From Hymenopellis radicata (taxonomy: Eukaryota > Basidiomycota > Agaricomycetes > Agaricales > Physalacriaceae), in the NCBI GenBank assembly GCA_015501595.1, contig JADNRX010000152.1, positions 1 to 64,000 on the forward strand: DNA of 64,000 nucleotides, in the 5' to 3' direction. Below the pieces are notes generated by a model, which worked only from the letters and a program-made list of their open reading frames with translations, had not been told where the DNA came from and did not search any database. Both the position numbers and the translations under genes were made by a program. Positions within the stretch are counted from its first letter, which is position 1; each line of letters opens with the position of its first letter. Positions 11,631 through 22,069 of this stretch are shown here, piece after piece.

Positions 11631-13126
11631 ATGCTGGGTCTTTATCGACGCGTCATTCCCATCTATCCTGGACTATGCTGCCGACTTTCGATGATAAGTT
11701 CTCCACACATCTCCCCCGCCGTGGAGGAGGCGCTCGTGGCCAACTACGGCAAAGACCGTTATCCTACTCGCAAACAGCTTGAGAAGATGTCGCTCGAGGT
11801 TGGAGAGAGCTACGACAGATTATATAGCTGGTATAATTACCGGTGAGTTACCTAGCAATCCGGCATCTGAAGAATTTTGCCTTGATAAGACTAGACGAGC
11901 GGTGGAACGCAAGACGCTAAAGACTGTGCAGATAGAATCGCATCCACTGTCAGGGAGCGCTCGTCGACCCTTTCCGGTTGTCGTAAAAAGAGCGCTCGAG
12001 GCCAGATACAACGACAACTATTACCCTACACGCGACGAGCTTGAGCAAATGTCGCACGAGCTTGGGGAAAGCTACAAAAGGTTATACCTTTGGTTTTACA
12101 CCCGGTGGGTTACACATTAACCAAGCTCCTGCGGTATTTGTCTCATAACCCATAGACGCACGAAAGAGCGGCAGATGTTGAGGGCTGCGGGGGTAAAATC
12201 ACATCCACTTCTGGAAAATGTCCGTCCGTTATTCTCTACTGCCGTGACAGCAGCGCTCGAGGCCAAATACAACGACAACTATTACCCTACACACGACGAG
12301 CTTGAGCAAATGTCGCAAGAGCTTGGGGAAAGCTACAATAAGTTACTCAATTGGTTTTTCAAACGGTGGGTTACACATTAACCAAGCTCCTGCGGTATTT
12401 GTCTCATAACCCACAATAGACGCGAGAAAGAGCGGCAGATGTTGAGGCTGAGGGGATAGAATCACATCCACTTCTGGAAAATCTTCGTCGGCCTATGTCT
12501 ACTGCGGTGACAGCGGCGCTCGAGGCCAACTACGTCAAAAATCGTTATCCTACATACGAAGAGGTCGAGAAGATGTCACAAGAGCTTGGGGAAAGCCACG
12601 ACAGAGTGTCGATTTGGTATCAGAACCGGTGGGTTCTCATAGCAGTGTGTCCCACGATCTAACTCATTGATGATAGACGCTTCAGGGAAAGACAACTAAT
12701 GAAAAGTACCGGAATGCAAGAACAACCTGGACAGTTCCGAGTTGCGCCCAACCGTTTAGGCTTAAGCTAGTAAGTGTTAGGGTGTAATAAAAAGAAAGTG
12801 GCGAATTTGATCGGACCGGTCCCAAGTTGCGCGTCTCATACTAAGCGTGGTTCAGTTGTCTCAGTTTTGGTGACCATCGTCTCACGATTTTTTGCCCTCC
12901 CTTCGAGTCTTGATTCCGGGAAAGTCGTGACGCCTCGGAACACTCGCGAGAGCAGTGCGCTCTCCCCCATTTTCTTGATTGTTCATTGTATTTGTTACAT
13001 AGCGCTTAGCCAGCAGCCGAAACACCTGCAGGAATTGCTCAACAGGACTCGGAACTCGCGTCTGTCACAAAGACAGCTTCGTGCGCTAGCCAGCCAAATT
13101 GAAGAGCCGGCCGCTGTGGTTCACTA
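11631..13126 (+). pseudogene. Tandem homeodomain-like repeat gene HD1 (broken)
   Basis: Exons 11631..11842, 11895..12104, 12156..12365 and 12420..12628 each encode one homeodomain-like repeat with the exon lengths (212, 210, 210) and phases of HD3. Exon 4 is 209 nt instead of 210: one base is missing near 12450 and the frame stops there. After exon 5 starts (12677) the sequence jumps at about 12766 to unrelated DNA, so repeat 5 is lost. Repeat 6 is recognisable only at about 13015-13126 and ends in a stop. Repeat 4 keeps YPT and WYQNR|R, that is Asn51 of a canonical homeodomain, which the intact paralogues have lost. Homeodomains bind DNA through helix 3. HD1 is the plus-strand member of the 9-13/18-22 kb inverted duplication. 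Confidence 0.75.
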
Positions 13127-13670
13127 GCAGGTGGAATCAGGAACATGGCATATTGATCATGCATCGACTGTCGCCCGAACAGGTGGCCTTGCTTGAAGAG
13201 CACTTTGCGTGATAACGTGAACAACACTGCATGTTAAGTATCAACCGTCTGACACGTACGTATACAAAGGAGCCGGCCGGAATGTTATATGCCTGGAAAG
13301 CTTTTAATCTTCGTGCTCTCTAGCAAAAGAACTTACTTACCATCATGCCAATGATACCCTTGTACCTCAAGCTCCAAGTCTCCCGCAGAGAGTAAGCCGC
13401 ATATCGGGCTAACAAAATCCTTCCTGGAATCGAACAGTGGTACTATGTCTCTTCGAGACACTACGGAGACGATGTTTAGGACTTGATCAACAACGACGTA
13501 CACTACTCACACGAAGATTGAACTCCAAGGACGATGCAAGGTCCCTAACATCTTTCTTGAAAGGTGCCGGCAGGTCTACATCAGCTGTTTCAACATCAAT
13601 GAGGGCGTATCGGTCCACGAACGCCCGCGAACATCATGTTCCGGTGAAGGATGTCGCGGAAAGCAACAGC
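13127..13670. other. HD1 3' flank with no clear gene
   Basis: Only a short frame at 13159..13212 stands out. It reads as a homeodomain first helix (LSPEQVALLEEHFA) and then stops. Nothing else is supported. Confidence 0.3.
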
Positions 13671-14116
13671 CTAAACAGGGATCTCATCATTCGCCCAAGG
13701 ACGTGAAGATAGCGCACTTACCTCCATGAAGGCACGACTGTAGCGAACCAGTTCTCCAACCTTGGCAAAATCAGCCGTGATCGCCGAGTACGATCCATGT
13801 CGTGTTAGTGATCGTCCAGAGGAGCAACGGTCCAGAGATAGCCCTAAACGAGATGAGTAGAACGCTTGTATTGTAGAAGCCGCGCACTTGAGAATGACGT
13901 CTCGCCCAAGCTTGTCTTGGAGCTTATAAACCACTCCAATAAGCACGCGCCCAGGTCACTATGAATGTTCGCTAAATCTTTGAGGATGTATGCTTGGTAT
14001 CCACGCGGGCGAAACGAAGAATATTGGTCTGAGCAAGTACATGGTGGACAGGATAGCACCGGCGAGAGAAGCAGAAAGAGCAGCCCGAGTGTTCGTGGTA
14101 CGTGAGCAAGCTGCAT
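13671..14116 (-). pseudogene. Unrecognised gene fragment
   Basis: Two overlapping minus-strand frames join naturally with a one-base shift: an upstream part containing QAYILKDLANIHSDLGA and a downstream part containing VYKLQDKLGRDVILKCAAS. The second part ends at a good donor (GTAAGT) after RAFME. The amino-acid composition looks like real protein, but I recognise no family and no complete exon set, so it is probably a relict. Confidence 0.3.
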
Positions 14117-14742
14117 TCGGACAATGAACTCACTTGGTTCACCATTGCTTCAGTTGATAGCCGACTTGCGGCACGTTCGAGAAAGACTGTAACTTCTTTT
14201 CAACAAAAGAAGGTTCGGCCGGTATGGTCTTTGAACCTAAGTAACAGTCAATTCTGGAAAGGAATGAGATTATCGCAAGTCATGTTCGAAAGAGGAACTC
14301 ACCGTGGTTCATGGAATGATCGAATATATTCGTGACGAGAACGTACAGCAGTAAAAGCGTAGCTGCAGTTCAAGTTCCAGGCGGCATCTACATGTTGCAT
14401 CCGTCCGAGCAAAAGATTCATGCCGCTAAGACATAGATAACGCAGGCCAGTCGGCGGCAAGTTGCACCGTGCCTGCGCTATCTAACCTATACGTGCCCGG
14501 CTGGCCAAATTCCGCATCAAACGACAAGGACTAATTGATTCGGATGATTGTACATGGAGCACTGCAGATGCCCGTCGAAACGGTTTGTAAGTATATCACG
14601 CGAGATTTAGACTAAGTAGTAACACATCACTGTGAAGAATCAGCAGATGTTCCTCAAAAGAGATAAAGAGTACACACAATAAAATAAAAGGCTGTTATAC
14701 AAGTTCAGAAAAACCCAGCTAACAAGTACAGAGAGAGAGAGT

Positions 14743-15976
14743 TCATGAAGGCGGGGGAGAAGCAAGCGATTCCTGCGTAAGCAGTTCTGCGGGGTTGAGC
14801 ATCGTCTCCCCATCCTCGGTGAGTACATGCTCATACGGTGAATGTGAGTTGTTGATCTCTTCCAAACTCACACCGCGGCTGTCATCCGTATGATACTTGG
14901 CCTTGAGCATTTCGGCCAAAGTACCGTCAGCGAGGTGCATCGAGAACTGCTTGATTTGCTCCTCCGTGACGGTCATGTACGGCGCACCAGCATCACTGGC
15001 CGCCTCCGGCGTCTGAGGGCCGGATTGGGATGAGTTGCTGTCGTTCTGGGGCGACCCAGACTGTCGGGGAGACTCTGGAGTGGGCGGGGAGGGCGACACG
15101 GCCTCGGTGTTGTGTTGGCGGTAATACGGGGATGGTGCTGGCTGATAGACGGTCACGTCTATGGGGGGTAGGTATGAATATGAGGCGGCGGTCCAAGGAC
15201 TGGATTGGGACCAGTTTGTCGCAGTGTTGAGGCGGGTAGCGGATGTAGGGAGCGCGATATGGGCGTATTGCGGAATGTAACCTGGCCGCAAGATGTATGA
15301 GACTTTACTGCGGGCGACTTCCGCCGGTACGCACCTGTGGTCATTGCTGTATGCTGACGGTAATAGCTCGAGTGTCCGGTCGCCGGTGTCGACGAGCCAA
15401 GGTGTTTGGGACCAGGTTGGGTGGTCGGTATTGCCATTGGCATGGGCTCTTTGCCCTTGAGCGATGGCGATGATGGTCCCGCAATCGGCTCCGGCTCTAC
15501 GGGGTCGATTATAACGCCGTTGTGTCTGTATTTTCGGTTAGAATGGATTTTGGGGATCGCAGAGTAAGAATAACCTTGACTTTTGGTGTCGGCGAAGAGC
15601 ATCGGTCTGTTGAACGCGAGTCAGTGATCGACCACAGGAGCGCGAGCAAGACTCACTCTCGTAAAAGTGGCGTCGCATTGGGGACATTGACTGGGAATAA
15701 TAAGCAATAAATACGGTTAAAATCCGCGACAACGCACTATCCAGGCATGGAATGTAGTTTGGTAGTCCGTTGATGGCGCTTGAGGTCTGCCTCCCGCGCA
15801 AACTGCTTGTTGCACCCGCTTATCTTGCACGGCCAGACAGCAGCACCAGGCGCCTTCTTCTTCGACAAGCTCGTCAACTTGGACGTCGCATCCTTTCGTT
15901 CTTTTGACTGTCCAGCATCAGTCAGACTCATCTTTGCGACACGAACAGCGCCTACCTGGTCATTGGTCGTCACCAT
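14743..15976 (-). CDS. C2H2 zinc-finger protein
   Basis: Five exons (15976..15738, 15690..15657, 15606..15575, 15525..15335, 15281..14743) with introns of 47-53 nt give 344 aa in one frame. Two C2H2 fingers lie at about residues 50-105. The first contains CKISGCNKQFAREADLKRHQ and a late His. The second, YQCPQCDATFTRTDALRRHQ, is split by two introns. The rest is Ser/Pro/Gln-rich and ends in a helical, acidic tail. This fits a nuclear DNA-binding transcription factor; similar paired fingers occur widely in Agaricomycetes, but no target genes are known to me. Start 15976 is the first ATG; a second in-frame ATG follows 15 codons later (MSLTDAGQ). It lies between the two arms of the HD/SSP inverted duplication and is not itself duplicated. 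Confidence 0.85.
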
Positions 15977-16400
15977 CGTTAGTACATAGACCTATACAAG
16001 AGTCTTAGAACCGTATAGCACGAGAAGATGAGCAGCTACGAGCTAAGAAACCTCGACGAGCAAGTGGTCATGGACGTCCGTGAACAGGTAGGGGAATTCC
16101 CGATCACCTGGCTTCAGCTGGCCTGGGGAATACGAAATTATATCTTGCTCTGCCCCTCATTGCTGTAGCCTACTCGTTGCTCTATAACAGTGCAGAAAAG
16201 CCATGAATCACCGGGCTGTCAAGCTTGTTGAACAGCAACTATACTGGCTAGTTGTAGAACATACGCGACGCGTTTGTTGCCGATTTCAACAAGAAAAACT
16301 CTAAATTCTGCATTATCTGGCTACCTTCTCCTCTTGATTTTCTGTTCACCCACGCTGGCGTACGAACTCCTGGACGCTTGTCAGTAATACTAATAGGATC
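15977..16400. other. Intergenic region
   Basis: This is probably the upstream region of the C2H2 gene (-) and of the putative gene to its right. I see no RNA gene or repeat in it. Confidence 0.35.
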
Positions 16401-16809
16401 ATGCTTCTACGTCGCGCCCTCTATCTTTCGGGACCTCGGACTCGGACTGGGCAACTCTTCGCCCCCACTCTGCGCGCGCACCATCTCACGTTCTCCTGTT
16501 TCGCGCCACATTCAATGTCTGATCACGAGAACACCAACTCCTAGTAGGTGCCATACTCCCTTTGCGTCATGAATCTCTACCTGCTCACATGTATACCTGC
16601 TTGAGATCGTAGACGCAATGTAACGTCCGACGTATTCATGGGACCACATAGACAGGTTCATCCAGAATACCCATGACTGCCTCGTCACCTGCATCAAGGA
16701 GTATGGAGTTGTGTTTATGGACTCTTTCCCAGGGACTGAAGGTCCCTGCGAAGACGGCGTGACGCGCTTCAAACTGGGAATACACGTCTCTGAGACGGTC
16801 TACGATTAA
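16401..16809 (+). CDS. Putative small protein, exon structure unresolved
   Basis: A plus-strand frame from ATG 16401 begins MLLRRALYLSGPRTRTGQLF, an Arg-rich amphipathic leader like a mitochondrial presequence, and stops at about 16545. A second frame ending at TAA 16807..16809 (RFIQNTHDCLVTC, then GVVFMDSFPGTEGPCEDGV) looks like a terminal exon. I could not find a splice pair that joins them in frame. The gene may be real with an exon I mis-set, or decayed. The family is not recognised. Confidence 0.25.
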
Positions 16810-16819
16810 CATCGCGTCT

Positions 16820-17688
16820 GAATCGGCTATCCATTCTGTCTGCTTCTCTCGTCGGTGGGATCCTGACCATCACTTACTTCCTCAGACCAATCCGCGTGGT
16901 ACGCGTTCAAGGCGCCTGCAGCTCCCTCTATGGGACAGTCCGCTCCTGGTTTTGGCACTATTCCGTCATCGAGGATTATGCCATTTGGGACACTGGAGAC
17001 CCTAATGATGAGGATACCACTGCTACGCACATGGCGTTTCTTGCGACCGTTCTTCGTTTTGCGTGGATAGCACCTATTCGTCTTGAAAGATTCGCGCCTG
17101 CCTTGGAAGACATCTACATCATCTCAGGAGACTACTGTCCTAGCCCATGTCCTTCAGCCACAGTCGGAGCAGTTTACTTCTTCTTCAGCAGTCCAAAATG
17201 TCCTTGTCTCGTGGACTTCGTTGACATGGTCAAGCTTCTTCGCTCTGCACCACAGCTCGAACGACTGGAGCCAAGATACATGCGCCGGAAGGCCCGCTAC
17301 GATACATGCCTCATTCATCTACTATCCTATCTCTCTTCTAGTCCTCCAACGGTTGTGCCCAACCTTCGCATCCTGCGCATACATGTTCACAATGTTGGGA
17401 TCCCTGGCGCAAAAATCGGTTTCATCGGACTGCAATTTTGCTCCTTTATCTCATCCCGATTTGGCGCAGCACCCAGCATAGAAAAGATTTCTTGAACTTC
17501 CAGTCGAATTGGCGTGGGCCCTCCACCAACACAGAGAGGTCGTTGACCAGTTGAGGGGATACAAGGAGCAAGGATTGGATATTTCGATTAGCACCTTGGG
17601 GGCGTTTTTCCTTCGACACGGCGTCGCGGCTGTCTTAAGCACGAAGCTCAACAGGCGGCTAAGTCATCGGAAGACTCCAAATTCATGA
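16820..17688 (+). pseudogene. F-box C-terminal fragment with HD-upstream relict
   Basis: From about 16.96 kb the plus strand encodes a diverged F-box/LRR C-terminus, with PQLERLEPRYMRR, CLIHLLSYLSSSPPTVVPNL and KEQGLDISIS aligning to F-box copies A and B. Frames change at about 17.49 kb. The left part (17060..16830, minus strand) retains the GADCPI and YHADWSEEVSD block found upstream of HD1 and HD2. It is a fourth, heavily decayed remnant of the HD/F-box divergent pair; no F-box is left. Confidence 0.55.
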
Positions 17689-18110
17689 ATGTCTAGGCAC
17701 GGAACATCGAAGTGTGAAAGCCGTGAGTCCGTCATTTTCGAGACAGCAGTCCCACTGACCATGTCCACAACACGGCTCGCCGACTGAAACGGGTCGTGTA
17801 ATATTGATGTCCGTACATAAATGCCCAGTCTATGAGATGCTTGCTGTATCCTGGACCCACCTGCCAACAATTGAAAAGCAGATAACAGTTCAAATGACAT
17901 ACTTACTTCCAACATATCTACTTAGAGGAAGAAAGTAAGATGCCCCGACTCAGCAGTCTTCGACCAAGTTGCCTAGAGCACACGAATGCAAGCACTCCGA
18001 CACTGCCAGTGCTACTCCATTCACATAGCATCAATGCTCCCTTTCGGCTCGTAACCTAGCCAATCTCGAACTGAAGACGACATCAGATGTCGGTGGATGC
18101 GTCGTAAGGC
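17689..18110. other. 3' flank of HD2
   Basis: There is no gene here. The stretch is clearly homologous to 27.68-28.01 kb, downstream of HD3, so the duplication unit includes the HD 3' flank. Confidence 0.5.
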
Positions 18111-19473
18111 CTAAGGGTCCTTCTTGTTGAGCCGTGCCCTCTTGCGTGCTCTTTACAGAAACAAAGGGTTCAATGCCTATCGCTCAAGTGTAGCGTGGAA
18201 TCGCACAAACCTACTGGTGAACCAGCGGCGAACCGCAGGTACCGGCTCGTCAGTCCTGCTGGCTAGCTCATGAAGCTGTCTTTGCGACGGACGCAAGTTC
18301 CGAGTCCTCTTGAGGAATTGCTGCAGGGGTTTCGCCTTTGCGCGCAACTTGAGACCGATCCGCTCAAATTCGACAGTCTCAAGTCCAGCCTTGTCGCGAC
18401 GCGCCCTTTCTTTATTACGCCTATATGGTTGTAAGGAAGGGCCCTACTGCGGAGGAGATGCACTCACCGGTATGTGAGCCATTTGGCAATGGATATCCAG
18501 GGTACCGCAAGTTCTTCCGCCAGGAGTTTTATCTTTGCAACAGTGGGGTATAGATCCTGCCGGAACATCACTTCCAGTCGCGGCCAGTACGGTCTTAAGT
18601 CTAAACGGTTGGGCGCAACTCGGAACTCTCCAGGTCGTTCTTCCCTTCCGGTACTTTTTCTTAGTTTTCTTTCCCTGAGCCGTCTATCATGAATGAGCTA
18701 AACGCGTCGTGGGACACGCTGGTATGAGAACCCACCGTTTGTGATACCAAGCGTACACTCTGTCATAGCTTTCCCGAAGCTTTTGTGACATCTTCACCAG
18801 CTCTTCGTATGTAGGATAACGATTTTTGACGTAGTTGGCCTCGAGCGCTGCTGTCACGGCAGTAGATAAACGAGGACGAAGATTTTCCAGAAGTGGATGT
18901 GATTCTATCCCCGCAGTCTTCACCATCTGGCGCTCTTTCTCGCGTCTATTGTGGGTTATGAGACAAATACCGCAGGAGCTTAGTTAACGTGTAACCCACC
19001 GTTTGAAAAACCAATTGTATATCCTATTGTAGCTCTCCCCAAGCTCTTGCGACATTTGCTCAAGCTCGTCGCGTGTAGGGTAATAGTTGTCGTTGTATCT
19101 GGCCTCGAGCGCTCTTATTACGACAGCCGGAATGCGTCGACGAGCGCTCGCTGACAGTGGATGCGAACCTATCTGCTCAGTCTGCAGCGTCTTGCGTTCC
19201 TTCTCGCGTCTAGTCTTATTAAGGTCAAATTCTTCAGATGTCGAATTGATAGGTAACTCACCGCTTAGCATACCAGGTATATAATCTGCCGTAGCTCTGT
19301 CCAACCTCGAGCGACATCTTCTCAAGCTGTTCGCGAGTAGGATAACGGTCTTTGCCGTAGTTGGCCTCGAGCGCTTCCTTCACAGCAGCGGAGATGCCCG
19401 AACGAGTCCTCGTCGAAAGTCGGCAGCATAGTCCAGGATAGACGAGAATGACACGTCGATAAACACCCAGCAT
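18111..19473 (-). CDS. Tandem homeodomain-like repeat protein HD2 (five repeats)
   Basis: Six exons (19473..19262, 19209..19000, 18945..18736, 18683..18468, 18420..18211, 18150..18111) of 212, 210, 210, 216, 210 and 40 nt join in one frame to 365 aa. Each of the first five exons encodes one homeodomain-like repeat. Helix 1 is ALEAxY, the loop is YPT, and helix 3 is WY/WF ending in Arg52-Arg53, with spacing identical to a 60-residue homeodomain. Every intron splits the Arg52 codon after its second base. Helix-3 cores are WYAKRR, WFFKRR, WYHKRR, WLTYRR and WFTSRA, so Asn51 is absent. The tail RARKRARLNKKDP is a likely nuclear localisation signal. Repeats 2 and 3 of HD3 are fused into one here. 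I chose ATG 19473 because it is the only start shared by all three paralogues. Confidence 0.75.
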
Positions 19474-20200
19474 TCGTAACGGGCAAGATTCGATGATGAG
19501 AGTTCAAAATAGACCATGACTGGCACGTGACCCAGTCCAACCTTTCGGTCCGGAATCCGAATTGGCATGACCACTGAACCACTCCGAGTCTTTCTCTTTC
19601 TCTCGTAGGCGGCGTTCTAACTTCCCGCTATCACTTGCTTGCTCAAACCAATACGTCTGGTGCGCGTACGGGACGTTTATAACTCGGTCTATTGGACAGT
19701 CCGCTCCTGGTTCTGAAACCACTATCACTGAAGATTATGCTATTTGGCACACGGCTGACCCAAACGACCAACAAGTCTTCGAAAGCGACGCTTGCGCATC
19801 TGGTGTTTCTTGCCACCTTTCTTTGTCTCGTGTGGATACCATACATGCGTCCCTGTAGACGCGGACAACGTATATAGCATCAAAGTGGCCCAAGTAGCTT
19901 AGATCGACGGAAAAGCCTTCCTTCCCATTTGCGCAATGCTTCTACCGGAAAGATTTGTGCGCCCACTTTTGTTTTTTTGTGGGTATTATCTGAGATTCGG
20001 CTGTGCGTAAGGACAGGCGATGACTGTTATGGGTCTCCCCGGGCCAGCGCGGAACAACGTTGGGGGAGATGTTGTCATAAAGTGGGCCTTAGTTATAACA
20101 CGAAGTGTCCCGCTCAATTTGTGTACATAGGGCCATTCCCGGACAGAAGCCGAGCAAGGAACATCAAGCACTTCGCCTCTTACAAGGTGTTTGTTCTGAT
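19474..20200. other. Upstream block of HD2
   Basis: This is the inverted counterpart of 10.9-11.6 kb. It retains the GADCPIDRV...YAHQTYWFEQASD frame on the HD strand and DYAIWHTADPND on the other. The HD2 promoter must lie here. No complete gene is supported. Confidence 0.35.
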
Positions 20201-20257
20201 GCCAAAGGCAAGTCGCGCCACGATCTTCGCGACATCAGGTTTATGTGAACGGCATGA

Positions 20258-20761
20258 AATGTGTCATTGCTATTCGCCGATCGAAACGCTGCCCCGCAGC
20301 CTTGCGGTGCTATTCCAACTGTCACCAACCTTGCAAGCTCGGCTTCTCCTTGGACCCCCAAGCGATGTATCAAGAAGAAGACTGTGGTACTACAAGCAAG
20401 CATCGGCATTGCGATTCGTTGTGGGAGCGGAGGAACGAGGAGCAGACCACTATCGATTAGGACTATGCGGCGACAAAGTTTGTGAAGGAGCAGCAGGAAC
20501 GAATGCTAGAGGATATGGCAACTCAGCACGCGTATCAAGGACCAGACGATGGAGATCGGCAGACTCGCTGAAGAGTATTCCAAGATATCGCTCTCCAGAA
20601 GCATGTCCGCCCAGGTCGAGAAGGCCGTTTGCATGCTTGAGATGCACCAGGAGACTATCCGTGGAAATGGGACTGACTCGGATCCGGAGACTATGTTGGC
20701 CACGGACACGAACCTGAAGTTGGTCCCAGACAAGCTCAGGAAGGACGAATGGGCGCCATGA
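20258..20761 (+). pseudogene. Coiled-coil gene fragment (copy 2)
   Basis: Inverted homologue of 10349..10910. The plus strand carries FVKEQQERMLEDMATQ in one frame and MEIGRLAEEYSKISLS...MLEMHQE in another, with the same shared stop as copy 1. It is a broken gene duplicated together with HD2 and SSP3. Confidence 0.4.
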
Positions 20762-20876
20762 AATCAACTGTTGACATGTACTCATATATCACCGGTATGT
20801 AAATAAAACGGCCATTTCTAGATTTACACAACCATCGACAACTGCAACAGTCTTCTTCACGTCCGCCAACCACCAA

Positions 20877-21191
20877 CTACCTGCAGTACAAGGACTCCCC
20901 TTTGCTCTTGCAGCATTGTTCGAAAGCATCGGTCTTAACGCCTGTGTCACAGTAGATGTCTGCGCCTAAAAAGACGTGCTGCAGCGTGTCGGTACCCGTG
21001 ACGTCCAGGCAACATTGCCTGTAGAAGTCAGTCACTGATAACCATGGGCCGGGCAGAGACAACAACACATACTTTGTAGACGACAAAATGGGATCAGCCT
21101 CCGATAGGTAAACACAGTAGCAGTACCCAGCCTGGACGGTGCTGATGTACGTCAACGTGGCGAGTGCAGTGAAGACTTGGATGAGCTTCAT
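20877..21191 (-). CDS. Small secreted cysteine-rich protein SSP3
   Basis: Two exons (21191..21073, 21018..20877) across a 54-nt intron give 86 aa. MKLIQVFTALATLTYISTVQA is an intact signal peptide. The mature part has the family Cys pattern YCYC...QCC...YC...QCC...YC. The intron (GTATGT...TTCTACAG, with a CTGAC branch point) lies at the same phase as in SSP1 and SSP2. The protein is presumably secreted and disulphide-bonded; its biological role is unknown. SSP3 is the intact member of the inverted SSP2/SSP3 pair and lies between the HD2 upstream block and the region that faces F-box copy A in the other arm. Confidence 0.82.
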   Translation of the reverse strand: MKLIQVFTALATLTYISTVQAGYCYCVYLSEADPILSSTKYVLLSLPGPWLSVTDFYRQCCLDVTGTDTLQHVFLGADIYCDTGVKTDAFEQCCKSKGESLYCR

Positions 21192-21252
21192 TATGCGGAT
21201 GACTTTGAGTGGGTTATGGCTTTTCAGGCTGTTGGATTGGCACTCGAACGAA

Positions 21253-21265
21253 GGAGCTTATATAC
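21253..21265 (-). promoter_or_regulatory. TATA box of SSP3
   Basis: GTATATAAGCTCC on the minus strand, about 70 bp upstream of the ATG. The surrounding promoter is nearly the same as that of SSP2. Confidence 0.6.
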
Positions 21266-22069
21266 TGGAGGACCAGCGTACTTGTCTGGCGTGGAATGAT
21301 GTTCTATTTCGGGAATGACAATGACGGAAAACATAACAGGGGAGCCGTGACAGCGTCCTCCGAGTCGGAGGACCTGTTTTGGGAAAGTATGTTGGTGTTC
21401 ACCTCGTTCGTCTTGTCATTCCTTGCTCAACGGACTCGCACCTATGTTCACCGACCCGGTACTATCATCCCTACCTCACCACCGACCCGGTACCATCACC
21501 ACTGACGCCACATACTGATTCGTTCACTTTATTCGGTTCCTTTCTTATACTCACCATCCCCTTAAGCGACTCGGGATGTTGGAATGGATCCGTTCCTAGG
21601 ATTAGTATGACAGAACATACATGCGAAGCAGTCCCGCCGGCGTAAAATTCGCGCTAGTACGAATACTCACCACAGTTAGATATATACAGGTTCATTCGAG
21701 TGTCCTGACCCAAAATTATGACATGACAAGGCCGCCGGAGATGACAGACAGTGGATGTTCGCGTGTTACCAGAAATTGTGGCGTGAGAATTGTTGGTAAT
21801 GCTCCTGTAGTTCCGTCGCAATAAGTAGCTGTGGTAGTGCTGATGCAGGTACTCAACGACATGCGAAACTTTTTTGACGTCGACCTTGTTGAGGGGCGGA
21901 ACTTGAAAAGGTGATGATCACTTCTTCAGTCGGCCCGACTGCACACAAATATAAAGTCAAATGAACCTTCTACTAGTAGATAGTACTAAGATCATAGACT
22001 CTATCCATTAGACATTACTTCTTCGTTAGTTGCCCCGGACTCACCGCGCTTGCGGACGGCCCAACCCGT
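21266..22069. other. SSP3 upstream region and duplication edge
   Basis: This stretch matches 9.2-9.85 kb in inverted orientation, including repeated ACCGACCCGGTAC motifs near 21.45 kb. Similarity ends near 21.96 kb, where F-box copy A would be expected but a MYND gene begins instead. No gene is seen. Confidence 0.5.

Noticed and set aside
16512..16772. 86-codon minus-strand frame
   Set aside because: It overlaps the better plus-strand exon candidate and has no start context or paralogue.
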